From Nissolia schottii (lineage: Eukaryota; Streptophyta; Magnoliopsida; Fabales; Fabaceae): DNA of 64,000 nucleotides. The translations under genes were made by a program, and so were the position numbers. The stretch is taken from contig QANU01068452.1 in assembly GCA_003254905.1 (NCBI GenBank), positions 62,001 to 126,000 of the forward strand. The letters run 5' to 3'. Position 1 is the first letter of the stretch. Every line of letters begins with the position of its first letter. This document shows, piece by piece, positions 46,154 through 58,870 of this stretch. The notes under the pieces were generated by a model. That model worked only from the letters and a program-made list of their open reading frames with translations. It was not told where the DNA came from and made no database searches.

Positions 46154-49144
46154 TGTAACATCCCTCTTTTTCCCTTAGCAAAGATTTCATAAATTAAATA
46201 AGGGAAACAATCACTCACACAAGCCTTCGGGTTAAAAGTGTCTGTAGAAATAATTCTGTTCGATTTTGGAAAATTCTGCAGACACTTAAACAGATCCTTT
46301 TTGTCTATTAAGTACAATAGTGTATCTAAGGTATCTGTAAAATATATGGTTACGGAGAAAAGTTCTCAAATACCTTAGATTAACTCAATTCTTACACAAG
46401 AAAAATTAATAGATCACAAGGATGTGATTAGAATATTTTTCGGAGTACCGTACGCGAAGTACCGATACCGAAAAACAATAAAACCTGATCAAAATTGATC
46501 TGCCAGGACCCTTAAATTTTTGCCCACAAAATTGGCCAAGAAATCAGCCCATGCACGGCCAAGACAAGGCCCAAATGGCCAAATTCATGAAACATCACCT
46601 TGGACTAAGCATAGTGAGTCATAGGAGTTAAAATGACCATTTTACCCTTGGCTTCTTAAAGAAGTTCCCTTGCCTTCTTGAAGAAGCTAATCAACCTTGT
46701 GCCTATAAATAGAGCCCATGAGCTCTTCAAATTCAAGAAGACACTTCCTTGGTGAAACTCTACCGATTTTTACGCTCTGTTGTTATTCTGCCAAGATACA
46801 GATACACTAGTCTCTATATTAACCATAACCTTAACTCTCTATAACTCATCTCTAGAAATCATCTTCTATTTCTCTAATCAAGAACTTTCATCCACCACCT
46901 TGAAGAATCTCTCCAATAGCTAGGAGCACCGGTTACAAGGCTTTCGGAGTTTCTGCCGCCCTGTGACGGATTTGGTCACAAAGTGGGTAACCGACTTATC
47001 CACTGTCTATGTGGTTTCATGATTAGATATATATGCGGTTAGGATGCCTTTATGTGACTTTGATCTATATATATGTGATTGATGATTGTCTGGATCTGCT
47101 GGTGCTGTCTGTGATTCTGTCAGAATTTAGGAACGCCTAAGACGAAAATAGGCATATGTCACGGTTTTGGTGGGAACTGTGTGCTGAGATTTTTATCATA
47201 AAAAACTAAGGTTATTTTTGGATTTTACACGAAATTTTGAGTGGGGATGTCAAGTTTTATGATTTTTGGAGTCCCCAATGAATTTATCAGCAAACAGGCA
47301 GAAAACAGGGTTTTTATGAAAAAGGGAAAAACGGGAATTTCACGTGTTTGGACTGAAAAACTGGGTTTGTTTTCAGAAAATATGGGTTTATAAATATCAA
47401 AAACCTTAAGGGCAAGTCTTGAGTCCATCGGGTTTTTGAGAACAAAAATTCCAAAGAAAACGGGGCGTTTACGGGGCGAAATTGTAATTTTGGGAAAGGG
47501 GTAGAATTGAAATTTCGTGATGCTGAGGTCAGAATTTGGGTTTTAAACATGAGAAATGATCTTAGGACTATCAAGAACCTTGGGATAAGGTCTTGGACCC
47601 CTCCAGTTTATGATAGCCAATTTCTGACAGAAGCCAGACAACTGTTTTGCTAGTCGCTAGGTTTACGTTTGTTATGTTTAAGCCATGAGATTATGTTATT
47701 TATATGTGAAGTTAGTGATATTATATGATTGATGTTATGAGTTATGTGAAGTTAGGGATGTTATATGACTACTATTATGAGCTATATGATATAATACATG
47801 TTAGATGTTTATAATGTTAGGTTATATGATGATTGTTTGATATGATGAAATAACTGATGAAGATGATGATACTACTATGTACATGATTGCTTTAAGATGA
47901 TGAATGAATATGATTGCTTAAAGATGATGATGAAATGTGTTTATTATACATATGAACTGTTGCATCAGAGCTCGAACTGTGCACATATGATGATGATGAG
48001 AGAAAATCCCCTCTAAAAGGGCATAGGCTCAGTTTTTGGGGAAAGTCGAAGTCCCGGTCGAGTCAAAGGTCCGACCCCAACACCATCAAAGGGTGGTAAC
48101 CTCGGTCGTGGTTGGCGATTATTCAGGGCCAAGACCCTTCAGGTTCAGCGCTACCTGGTCGTCACGATGCGGGCTGTAAGCGTGGTTATAGCCGTGTGGC
48201 CACCGCTATAAGGGACGAGGGTGAATATGCTTATAAGGCCAGCCCTATAGAGCAAAACTATAAGTTGATGCCAGCTGAAACTAATAATTAAAATGGGCAC
48301 GGTTATAAGTGGAAGCTAGCTAAAACTTGTAGATAAAATGGTTTTCAAAAAATGAGGTTTTTAAGACAGTAGTGTAGCTATGTGGATTATGTGAATTATG
48401 TGACAATATGTGATCTAGAAATTAGACTAGAGAACAGAGATGACATAGATAATGAAAGCATAGGTTCCCCAATCACCTAGTAACATAGGTAAAGCTGCTC
48501 AGGTCTAGTATGGATATTAATAACTAGTAGGACTATAGTATAACTGTAACACCTAGAGACCCCTGAGCGGCGGAATCATAATTGAGTATAAGAAGAGTTA
48601 AGACGATTAAGGTTTCCCACTGAGAACGTTGTGTTCTCATCCCCCAATCCTTTATGGTTCTAGGTGGGCACGACAAGGGTGAAGAAGACGTCAGAGTGGT
48701 GCTAGCAATACAAGGACGAGCAACACTGAAGAAGATGGACAGAGAAATAGGGAAATCAGAGCTACGATAGAGATATCGCACTAGTACTTAGTCAGTAGGC
48801 TATATGTTTGTACAAATATGTAATTGTACGTAACATTTATGATATTGCATGTGTAACTACTTGTGAATATATGGCATGGACCTTTGGTTGCTATGAATGT
48901 TGAGTATGCCTAATTCATATTAGTTAAATATGCTACGTTACCACTTACAATATATATTCTGTTAAGAACCAGGCTCATATTTTATCCTATGATACGTATA
49001 AAGAAAATTGAAAATGGTCCATATTTCTGGGTAATTATATTTTTAACCTCATAAGCGGGACTAAGTACTATCCCAACCAAAGAGATAACAACCTAGTCGG
49101 CAGGTTTGCGACTTAAGCGTGGACTAGCTAGCTAGGGTGTTTCA
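46154..49144 (+). mobile_element. Solo LTR, 2.99 kb, inserted in the Helitron coding region
   Basis: It starts TGTAACATCCC and ends GGTGTTTCA, with perfect ATGTG repeats at 46149-46153 and 49145-49149. A TATA box (CCTATAAATAGAG) lies at about 46700. The 3' third is closely related to 61238-62218. No gag-pol frame inside. Removing the LTR and one ATGTG joins GAG GAG GCA CAT to AAT CTC ACC in frame on the minus strand, which proves the insertion point. Confidence 0.93.
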
Positions 49145-49149
49145 ATGTG

Positions 49150-51560
49150 CCTCCTCAAATTTGGCATTAGCATCAAACCAAGCTAAAAATTGGGATTGCG
49201 CGACAGTTTTTCAGGCCACAACATCATCCGCAGGATCGTCATCCTCAAATACAATATTTTGTTCATCTGGCAAGTGAAACGACAATCTTTCAACCGATGG
49301 ATCCCTATAATGAAGTTCAAACCCGAATATCCGCCAAGCTGTTTTGCAGGGTGAAATATATCGGCAATCGTAGTACATACTAATCTCATCAACTTCGTTA
49401 GTGTTCCCATCATCAAATGTTTGGTAGAAGGAGGCAGTCACACGATCAGTACCCTTGTTGACATACTTGAATAGATCTTTTATGGAACGTGATTGGTTAC
49501 ACCACTTAACATTGATATGCGCTCCATACTTTAACAGTAGGTACTTGTTATGTGGCACTACAAACCTGTTATCGAGTGAAATCTTTGACCTCTTAATAGT
49601 TCTTCCATCATTTCTTCTTCTATAATTTGGATATCTGTCATCATCAATAGAAGTTGATTCCGTGAACTTTGTGGGAAAGTGCCTCATACATCTCCCGTTG
49701 TCCATACATGGAGAATCAATTCTGGATGAACCACATGGACCATGCATCATGAAGTTTTTTACTTCTAACACTTTATCTGGTATCTCAGCAAAGATAATAT
49801 TGTCAATGTCCTCTGCACATGGAAACTTGTCCTCTAGTCCAAGAAAAACCAATATGTGAGCATGAGGTAGTCCACGCTTTTGAAACTCTATTGTGTATAT
49901 AACTGTAAAAGTGCGTATTATATAAGTAAAGATTTGTTAAAAACATTCTTTAATGTAAATATGTAAATATTCAATCAACATATTGTACATAAAATATAGT
50001 GTAAATGTGAGCTATATAAATTGAATACCTACTTTAACTGTCCCAAATATTTTATTCTTACGGATATCCTTAATCATTTGATCAAGCTTAGTCTTAAAAA
50101 TCCTTGTCAATATGTCTGGCCTATCATCGGGTCTCGGGTTTCTTATACCAACAAAGCGTTGGATTTCAGGCTATTTGGGATTACATGTGAAGGTGATGAA
50201 CAAATTCGGGTAGCTGATATTTCTACAAATAGCCATTGCATCTTGATAGTGAACCATATATCGTGCTCCACCAGTAAAAGATGAAGGTAGTAGTATTCTC
50301 TTGCCTGCACATGCTGCATTTGTTTCACCATTCAGAATAGCATCTACCAATCCTTTTTACATCTCAAACCTTAAGTTTTTTTCTGATTTCTTCGAACCCA
50401 TGCTAGTCTAGACACCTCAATAGTAGAATAACCATCCACCAATAATTGTTGAAATAACCTTCTAGAATAAAAAAGAGTTGACCTTTCTGTATGCCTCTCT
50501 TGTATTCTAAATGAATAGAAATCCTTCATAGTTAATCTATTACGGCCTTTTGGATTTGTTGGATCTTTCTTATTCAAAGGTATATCCTCACGAACCCATC
50601 CTCACCATAGGGGAATAGCAAGGGATATTGCAAACCAAGGTAAGATGGGTTCAACTAATTTATTCTTGTAGGAGATCCTGATCGAGTCTCAACCACAATG
50701 TCCCTGTCTCCTTTTGCTATGTCGAAGTCACCTATGACTAATGCTGCAACCTAAAAAATAGAAGGAATGTTATAACGTCTACCATCTTTACCCCCTTTTC
50801 CAATCAATCTCAATTTTATATCTCCATTTGTATTTTGATTTAGGGTGGATCTATCAAGGCGGAATGATTGTGCCAACACATTATGCTCATCCAACATGTT
50901 CTTCAACTCAGAAACAATATCCGGATCCAGATTGGTACTATGATCAGCTGAACTATAAAAGGCAATATTAATGTACTTAAGATCAAACAACATTTACAAA
51001 AAGTTGGTGTTAATTGATTTAATTTGGCTATGTCAATAGTTGGTGTTAATTATATGATTTAGGATATAGAGTGTATATATGTAGCACTAACAAACCTGCT
51101 AGCATTTAGCCGATTCTGAACTTCATTTTGTGTATCATATACATATAGAGTTGTACAAATTTTGCTGAGCTACCTTGAGTAGGTAGTAAACTACTTATTA
51201 GATGGTAGTTTTGTCCATGCATGATAAATGTAGGTGGACCCTTGCCAGTGTTTATAGATCAACATACTTTAGCACCAAGAGAGGTGAAAGTAAACATGCT
51301 ATTATACGACCTGATGTTGTCGCGAAAGTGAGACCCCCTTTCAGTATTATGAAATAGTAACTCTTCCAACTTTGCTGTGGCCTCTGCAACAAAGGAAGTG
51401 CAACTTTGGAAGCCCAACTCGTACACTCTTTTGAATTCACTCATCAAACCAAAATATTGCACCACATTTTTCACAACAATGCGTAGCATCTCCGATATCC
51501 CAATAATCTGATCATAGACAATAAAAAATGAATATACCATTAACAGACCGAACACAAATT
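49150..51560 (-). pseudogene. Helitron Rep (HUH endonuclease) part, decayed
   Basis: The N-terminal and catalytic part of RepHel. On minus: FRDNIRSYNSMFTFTSLGAK, GPPTFIMHGQNYHLISSLLP, LRLIGKGGKDGRRYNIPSIF, the Helitron N domain (PLNKKDPTNPKGRNRLTMKD), FITFTCNPK, the HUH motif GLPHAHILVFL (His codons at 49864-49862 and 49858-49856), and the tyrosine region LFKYVNKGTDR. An intron is visible at about 50028-49905. Stops occur near 51262, near 50760, at about 50190 (Trp TGG to TAG after FTCNPK) and near 49205 (probably CGA to TGA). The protein would nick and join DNA ends for rolling-circle transposition; this copy is dead. Confidence 0.92.
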
Positions 51561-53170
51561 AGCATTTCACTTATGTTTCCTGGCATGAATCATTTCCTTT
51601 TACACATACTGCAATTTGACCAACTAAAAATTAAAATATATAGTTAAATATGTTTCATACCTGATAACTCTTCATGGTCTACATTTGTCAAAACTTCTTC
51701 TTCGTGATATGCTACAATGTTAAAACCAACAATAATATATTATGAAAAAGTATTTTAAACTCAAAATGATATTATCTATTCGAAGCTACACATATACCAT
51801 GAATGCTTGTACTACTACTTATTAGTACAATTTACTTCACAATAAAAAACACGAAACGTAATGTGATACACTTAAATGTTACCTGATAATTGCTCATCGC
51901 ATAGATCTGGGACGGATCCAACTTCAGCAATTGAATTAGAAATATGATCTATTCATATAAATAATTATATTTAGGAATTTAATGTCAATTATAGCCAACA
52001 AGATAGATTTCATTGTTTATTTTCAATGGTATATCAATTTTATATACTCTTTAAAAGTACGATATCATTTTGAATTTGTAAGAATTACCAGATAAATGGT
52101 CGTTGTCTATATTTGTGAAAGATCAAACTTTAGAATTTGCAGATAAATGATACAACATTGTCAGTTCATACATCTATAAAAAAGTATACCTCATAATGGC
52201 TCATCCAATACATTTGACATTGAAATGTAAAATACATGAGTGCAATTTTTGGCATACATGGCAATAATATTGTAAATCTAAACTTAGTAGAAAATTATGG
52301 TTTGTGAGTGCAACATTGGAACAGACATTCATAATTCCATCATCGCTAGCATATCCATTTATATACAAAAGAAGAGACGATAATTTTAAAACCAATAATA
52401 AACTAATACATTACCTTGTGTGTAATTTGCCACGTTATGAACAATCTCTGAATTTGGACCTGTGACACTCTTAATCAAAGGCGTAATCAAATGTTTCCCT
52501 TTTGTTAATTTACCTTTAAGAGTTGAACTAAGTGTTGACATCGAACAACTATTATCCTATTGTATTACACCAGATGATGTTCCAACAGTACTATTCATAC
52601 TTCTCAACCCATATAGTCTACTATTTGCATTGTTCAATGGTATGCCTACATGGTGGTAAATGTCATTTTTACCTTAAACTTGACTTCATATATATAAAAC
52701 CTCAAAAGTAAAAGACTTAAAATATAAAAATGTGCTTACCGAGTGATGTCTGCCGTAATGGACTTCTTCTAGCTTCAGTCTCCACCATATTGCCATCAAA
52801 TGTATGAACGATTTTTTTTTCTTTAAAGTTAGAGTGATTTAAATCTAAGTTAAAATTCTCTGCATAATGTAGTAGATATTAGTGACCACATTATTCACAC
52901 ACTAATTATAAAAAATGGACCATAACAGATTATTCAAATTATAGTAATTGGGAATTTATCAAATTATAAAGAATAGATTGACTAAGTATGTGCAATAACA
53001 AATTATTCACGCGAAATGACATATACAATTTGTGATTTATTAAAAAACTACCCATTGATTATTATCAAAATGAATTGCCAATTATAAAGTCAGGATGCTT
53101 AATGAGGCTACCTTTTTCAATTGGGGCAAATTTTCGTGGTCTCTTTTGTGCCAAAAAAAATGTCCATTCT
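51561..53170 (-). pseudogene. Probable split N-terminal exons of the Helitron protein
   Basis: Several short minus-strand segments look like small exons that each end in ELSG/QLSG/HLSG and then GT: about 51710-51664 (VLTNVDHEELSG), 51950-51893 (VPDLCDEQLSG), and near 52130-52090 (FTNIDNDHLSG, with a stop). A basic stretch AQKRPRKFAPIEK lies near 53145. I infer a leader region of the RepHel gene with repeated small exons; the exact joining is not resolved. Confidence 0.45.
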
Positions 53171-54538
53171 TTTCGTGCATTTTTTTTTTCATTTGGTTAT
53201 CCATTAGTCCTGTGTAAATAGTAGAGAAGTACAAACACAACAATCTCTCAATATTTTTAACAGATGCTTGGCGAATGATAGCACTAATAAAAAAACAAAA
53301 CTTCAAAAAATTGGGTAAATGTGATTTTAACAAAGCAGTCAAACAAATATAGTGTAAACCTGTCAATTGGTGGACGAGATCAATTTTAACTATCCACATA
53401 AAATTTGCTCACTGAACTAAGTGCAATTCCAAAGTTTGCTGATATCTTACACAGTGTAGAAGTTCTTGATGCCGATATTGATGTCGGACTTTCTATGAAC
53501 CTTGATATTGAGGATTGTTATCTACTATTGAACCCATTGAGATGCACACTAACAACGAACAAAGATTTGTTATGCAGGAAAGAAAGGTCACAAAACTTGC
53601 AGTGTGTATAAAGAATGGATAAGTGCCAACAATTACTCTAGCAACATGTGGTAAAGTGAGCAATACGTAGCAAGTGCAAAGTGTGTAGAAACTATGGATA
53701 AGTGCTGATACTTACAGTGGGAAAATGTGCATTGGAATCACCTCTAATATTGTTATTACGTGCCAGACAATGCGTTTTTAATGGAGCAGTACATAGATTG
53801 TATGGAAAGTTATACAATGTATTGTCTATGTACAACATAAATTGATTGCTCTCAGTATACGAATGAGTAGTTTTACCACGTGAATGTATCCCATTTCCTA
53901 CTAATCACTTTTCATGTCCATTTGTCAATTTTGTTTAACCACGTGAATATATGACAGTTTCTATTTCTAACATTTCACTTTTCATAGTTGTTTAATCACT
54001 TTTCATGTCGTGGAAGTTACAAACATTGCGGTGTTGCCATGGAATTATTATTCAACTTAAACTTGCATTTATCACATGTTTTTATTTCCAAGGTATACGA
54101 AAAAAAATTACGATGCTTTTAGGGGAGCAACTAAATTGTACTACATATATTCGAAAAATATTATGTTGCAAGTACCTGTTGAGCATCTATATCCCATAAA
54201 AATGGTAAGTATGTGGAAAACATAAATACAATAATGCGAAACTGAAATGTTTACATACTGAAAAGGTTAGATGCTAAACATATCTAGGCAAAATATAACA
54301 CAAGAACTGAACCAAAATTTGCTCTATATACACATAAGAACAGCCCATCATGCATGATATCAAACTGGGAAAAGACCTCTGGATATGAGCAAAATATTCC
54401 TTAGATAAGCCAGATTCCTCCATGAACGTGCATGAAACATTCTTTGATCATTAGTACCAATATGAATCAAGTCCATATTTTTTGACCCGAGTAGGATACA
54501 ATCTATTTTCGCAGAATCCAAAACTAGTCATATCATCA
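53171..54538. other. Helitron interior, non-coding as far as seen
   Basis: AT-rich with a few short open frames without recognisable similarity. Motifs 'accacgtgaat' and 'cacttttcatg' recur two or three times near 53875-54010. Confidence 0.4.
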
Positions 54539-55512
54539 CTAATAACAACTAAAAAAATCCCTAAAACACATAATGGGAGACTCAACAACATCAACTCGTG
54601 ATATAGTGAACAATTTGGTCCAAACAACTTCACGATGTTTGCTAAGAACATTCCAAATATCAATGTTATATGTCAATGGTGTGTAATTGTAGGATATGTA
54701 TCCCAATGTATCCTTATATCCAATTATATCGTTGAAGTAAAGCCTGGCTGAGCATGGAATAAGAATGTCTTCATAACTCCCACATTTTAAGTTAACACAA
54801 AAAATTGATGAAGCCACCGGTTGGTTCGTGCTACACTTGTTAATCCAATATGTAAAACCATGAAGTGTTAAGCTCTCACATCCCAGTTGACCAATATTGA
54901 CACCACTTACATTCACTGCATTACTCCACTGATTAATGGCAGAATTAAAAATCTTGTACTTGCAGGGAGCATTTCCAGGTTTTCCTTATAAATTTGAAGC
55001 ACTCGGTAATGCAGAGAATTATTGTGGTACCCAAAAGCATACGTAAACACAAATAAAATCTTTTGATCCATGTGTGGATATTTAATGATTCTCCACAACT
55101 TGGTTGTAGGATTCCAAACCAAAAAATGGTTATTTGATACTAATAGTGAGAATCTAAAACAAACATTTCCATTGCTAACCCCGACAACTGAAATCCACTT
55201 TAGTTTTCCTAATCTCAAAAATGGATTTGGAGATGGAATATATGTTCCATCTTTAGTACTAACCCACTTCAAAACATCGTTAGAAGCTTGCATTATTGGA
55301 TAACCATAATGCAATAACATAGCACAATCAGATTTTGAAGAAGTTAGAAAATGTTTGACCAGAAAATCAACACGGCATAAAAATGTGTACCAATACTTTG
55401 AAAGACATCTACATCAATCAACTGTGTTAACATCTACTTTTGATATAATATCTTCTACAATATTTTGTGGGAGAGATGGCAATCTACGTTTTTTATTCGA
55501 AAAACTATCCAT
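54539..55512 (-). pseudogene. F-box protein with F-box-associated domain, broken
   Basis: F-box proteins are substrate adaptors of SCF ubiquitin ligases. From ATG at 55512 the frame reads MDSFSNKKRRLPSLPQNIVE then DIISKVDVNTVD, a typical F-box start. A TGA follows where Arg or Ser is expected (DVNTVD*CRCLSKYW, about 55420). The associated domain continues with FLVWNPTTKLWRIIKYP and AFGYHNNSLHYRV. Near 54975 the frame shifts (from IYKENLEM to GNAPCKYKIFNSAINQW) and runs on through LHGFTYWINKC and IDIWNVLSKHREVVWTKLF to a stop at 54539. One stop plus one shift make it non-functional. It sits between the Rep gene and the RPA gene on the same strand, possibly captured by the Helitron. Confidence 0.8.
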
Positions 55513-55632
55513 AATTTTGGAAATGTGTTTTAGTGGTATATGGTGTGTTGCTCTTCAAATTGCAGGTAAATTACATAGAAGGTATGAGTATATGGGAGTA
55601 TTACGTAAGAACATACACCTATATACATCCCC

Positions 55633-55655
55633 GTGTGTGTGTGTGTGTGTGTGTG
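55633..55655. repeat. (GT)n microsatellite
   Basis: About 11 GT units. Confidence 0.9.
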
Positions 55656-55935
55656 ATAGATGGCATTAATTTCGCGTAGCTACCATGAGGTGTGTACATT
55701 AAGCATTAGCATGCACATACACACACACTCCATTTTCTTCCACGGGTATTAAACGAAGGCATATTAATTGTGTATAGCTACCTTCTCATCTTTGCATTAA
55801 CTATTCTAAATCCTACAAATATATGGTTAATTATTTAGACGGGCAAGCTACTCAGATCCCATTGTTAAACTACAATGTAATGCATATATATATGTTAAAT
55901 TACTCAAATTTATTAAGCAGTTTGTAATATTAAAT

Positions 55936-55937
<2 letters not shown>

Positions 55938-55970
<33 letters not shown>
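55938..55970. repeat. (AT)n microsatellite
   Basis: About 16 AT units in AT-rich DNA without genes (55656-56527). Confidence 0.9.
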
Positions 55971-55973
<3 letters not shown>

Positions 55974-56527
55974 GGAAGCCCCCACATGCAAATAAAAAAA
56001 TATATATGGGAATAATGTTCAAACATAAGCTAAAATAATAATATATGGGAATAATGTTCAAACATGCAAACAATAATATGTTGGGATACAAAACATGGAA
56101 ATAATGATGTTCAAAAGAAGTAATATATTACTTCAGACTTGTTAAAAATGAAGAACCATAATTAAAAATCCTACAAATATATTGGAACCATGCAAAAACC
56201 AAACCGAAATCATTACCCTTAATGTTTTGTCTATGTTTGAAAAACAAATTTATTAGCCTTAGCTATAGGCTCATGATTTCGAACATGCTGTGAGTGATAC
56301 GTTGCTTACTTCGATCAAGTGGCTGTGCATAAAATATTGATAATTAGGTGTAGTACATATATAACACGCATTGAACAAGTTATACACTAAAATGGCAGGA
56401 AGTATGGCGCTACCGTGTTGGAGGTGTGAAGGGTACCATTGATTACGGACCAGGTTCCGTGTTTAGCAATGGGGTTTTTTTTCCATCAACATTTAATGCA
56501 ATAACATAAAATAGTCAATGGTTAGGA

Positions 56528-56760
56528 CATCTAACAGAAACTGAATTCTCTGGAGCAGAGAAGAATGAACAGAATGAATGGGATGGAAAAAGTGGTTGTT
56601 ATTGAAGGCTGTTAGCCTTATATAAGAGAATACATAGGTTGCCTGTACTGCAAGATAATCAATTTACACATGTGATTGATAACTAATTCTCTAACTACCT
56701 AACCAAGCTAACTTAACTAACTCCTTTCTATATCAGAAAATATCTAGAGTTTAAGTGCAG
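56528..56760 (-). mobile_element. Copia LTR-like fragment
   Basis: On minus it reads 'gttagcttggttaggtagttaga' split by an AT-rich part, then 'ttatataaggctaacagcct' and 'tcagtttctgtta', paralleling the LTR at 25481-25730 ('tagcttggttaggtagttaga', 'tataaggcaacatgcct', 'gagtttctatta'). Boundaries are uncertain and no target duplication is clear. The surrounding 56000-57030 shows no gene. Confidence 0.5.
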
Positions 56761-57359
56761 ATCACTTTGGATCTAATAACATTCGTCAGTGTCGTTCATA
56801 GTGCACAATATGCAAATCACTATACGGCGGTGTTTCTACTTCAGAGTGCAGTCTCAATCAGCATTTAAAATCTTGAAAATTATGCCACACGCGATATCCT
56901 GCAGGAGTAAAGGTTTTCAATCATATATTATATAATAATAACAATGGGATCATGAGATATCCCAACTGGAAATCGCAGCAGAAGATGAAATTGGTAGCGT
57001 GTGGAAATGTTCCACTTTAGATAATAGCTATGGGGGTATTGCATAGTGGCAGTTGCTGTGTTTTGCAAAGTTTCAATATCCTCACTGTTGCCATCATTGC
57101 AGTCTTTTGCTTTACTAACTGCACACGTTTGCTTAACCAAAGTCGTGGAAGTAGCAAAAGTCAGCTTGAAGACCATGGTGCATAATCCAACTTTGCTTTT
57201 TCCGTGCCGCAACCAATATGTGAATGGTACTGCTGCAAAGTTTAATGAATTTTTTGGTAAAGTACAACAAATCTTTTGTGTGGGACACGACTGACTTGAC
57301 TTGGTGGCAAGTATGCACACTTCAATAAACTATCACAAAAAAAAATTAAAGAATCATAC

Positions 57360-58870
57360 TTTTTCTAAATTGATGGCTTCTTCCACAGTCTTCACCAAAA
57401 CTAACCCACGGTTGATTTCATCTGCAGCAGACAGAATTGTTTGGGATAATACTTGAGTTATCCTTTGGGAAGTTGATTGCCCTGATTCAACTAATCTGTT
57501 TGTGTAAATTGTTCAAAAACATTCGACATTCCTCTTGGATGACAATATTTCATAAGTACATATGGCATAAGACAGTATGCGAACATTTGTACAACCACAC
57601 GCGACCTTTTACAATACATTTGGCATGAACTTGTTGACACGAGTGTTTTAATCAAAAACATTAAATACACAATTAGACCAATGGAAACAATGTCTGACTA
57701 ATGTAGGGATTGATCACGCCAGATCATTACCTTTGCTTAAAGTATAAGACTTCTGGAATGTCTGGATTGATCACAATCTTAGAAGCAAAGAAACTGCTAT
57801 GGATGTTAACCTTCCCTGAATACACAACCATAAAGAATGATAAGAAACATATTGGAACATATCATCCGTGTTCTATATACTACCAATGGTCGATAGGACT
57901 GTGTATTATCCATGAATTTGTTCTTTTTGAATAACTGCAGAACCATAATGAGTGGTTTTGCTTGACCACATTCAAGTATTGGAAGCAAGTCATCAACTAA
58001 ATCGCCAAAGATAGTTGCACTAATCCGGTTGTAGCTACAACAAAAGAACATAATTTGAAATTATCTAGTTTGATCTAAAGAAAAAACAAAATCTATATAT
58101 GATTATCCATACCAAATGAATATGAAATAAGGATGACTTACTCAGTATCTTCAACATGTATTACCATACGATGGGTTGTGTCACCATTCTGTGTTGTTAT
58201 CTGTTTAGGTTCTTCCTTCCCAACGATTTCTACCAAAAGATCTAATATATATGTCACGTTTAGCAGTTAGCAATAAAATATGTCAAAGTATAGGTAATAT
58301 ACACAACTCACCAAATAATTCATTGTCAGTAATGTCATCGTCATTCAGGATGTTACATACATTTTTTAAACTGAAGGGGACAGCAATAAAAGGAACATTA
58401 TCTAGCAACTTGACGACTGTTCGTCGGAGGAATGTCAATTTGTATTTGTGTAGGGTTGTCTTCACTTTCATGTTGTTTGCCCCGGTGATGAAATTTTGAA
58501 CGTCATAAAATCTGCCTTCAGTAAGAGTGGAAGCAAATTGGTTTAGTAAAATTTTGGGAATGGTTGCGTGAATCCGATCCCCCTGAAACATGATCATGAT
58601 GTCAAACTCAAAAGCAGTATAGAATGTTGATTCGGTATTGAAATATTTGCTTTCAGTAACATATGTTGTTAGCAAGAATAGAAATCATTCCCTAAGTTAC
58701 GATCAAGTCCTTAGAGTTACCTTCTCATCGACAAAAATCATCTCCAGTGTAAAAATCTCCGCCTTGTTGTTTGCATTTGGCACTTTCCATAGTCGCGTAA
58801 TGTAAACTTTGAACTGCCATTGGAGTTTTGATGGGTTTGCCATGTGAATCAAATCATATCTGCCATCCAT
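57360..58870 (-). CDS. Replication protein A 70 kDa-like (DUF223 OB-fold) protein, possibly Helitron-borne
   Basis: A single-strand DNA-binding protein; copies travel in plant Helitrons, where they may coat the displaced strand. Minus-strand exons: 58870-58721 (MDGRYDLIHMANPSKLQWQF to FVDEK), 58582-58312 (GDRIHATIPKILLNQFASTL), 58241-58142 (LVEIVGKEEPKQITTQNGDT), 58034 to about 57935 (RISATIFGDLVDDLLPILE, donor not clear), 57815-57731 (KVNIHSSFFASKIVINPDIP) and 57495-57360 (RITQVLSQTILSAADEINRG). Phases agree through exon 4. Two OB folds are covered. The usual C-terminal zinc-ribbon fold is not recognisable; degenerate coding-like sequence lies at 57300-56930. The missing exon 4 donor and blurred C-terminus suggest early decay. 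The start codon lies inside a tandem repeat that extends upstream. Confidence 0.7.

Noticed and set aside
54339..54660. Separate small genes around the F-box 3' end
   Set aside because: The short frames (54451-54663) overlap the F-box-associated domain in other frames and have no features of their own.
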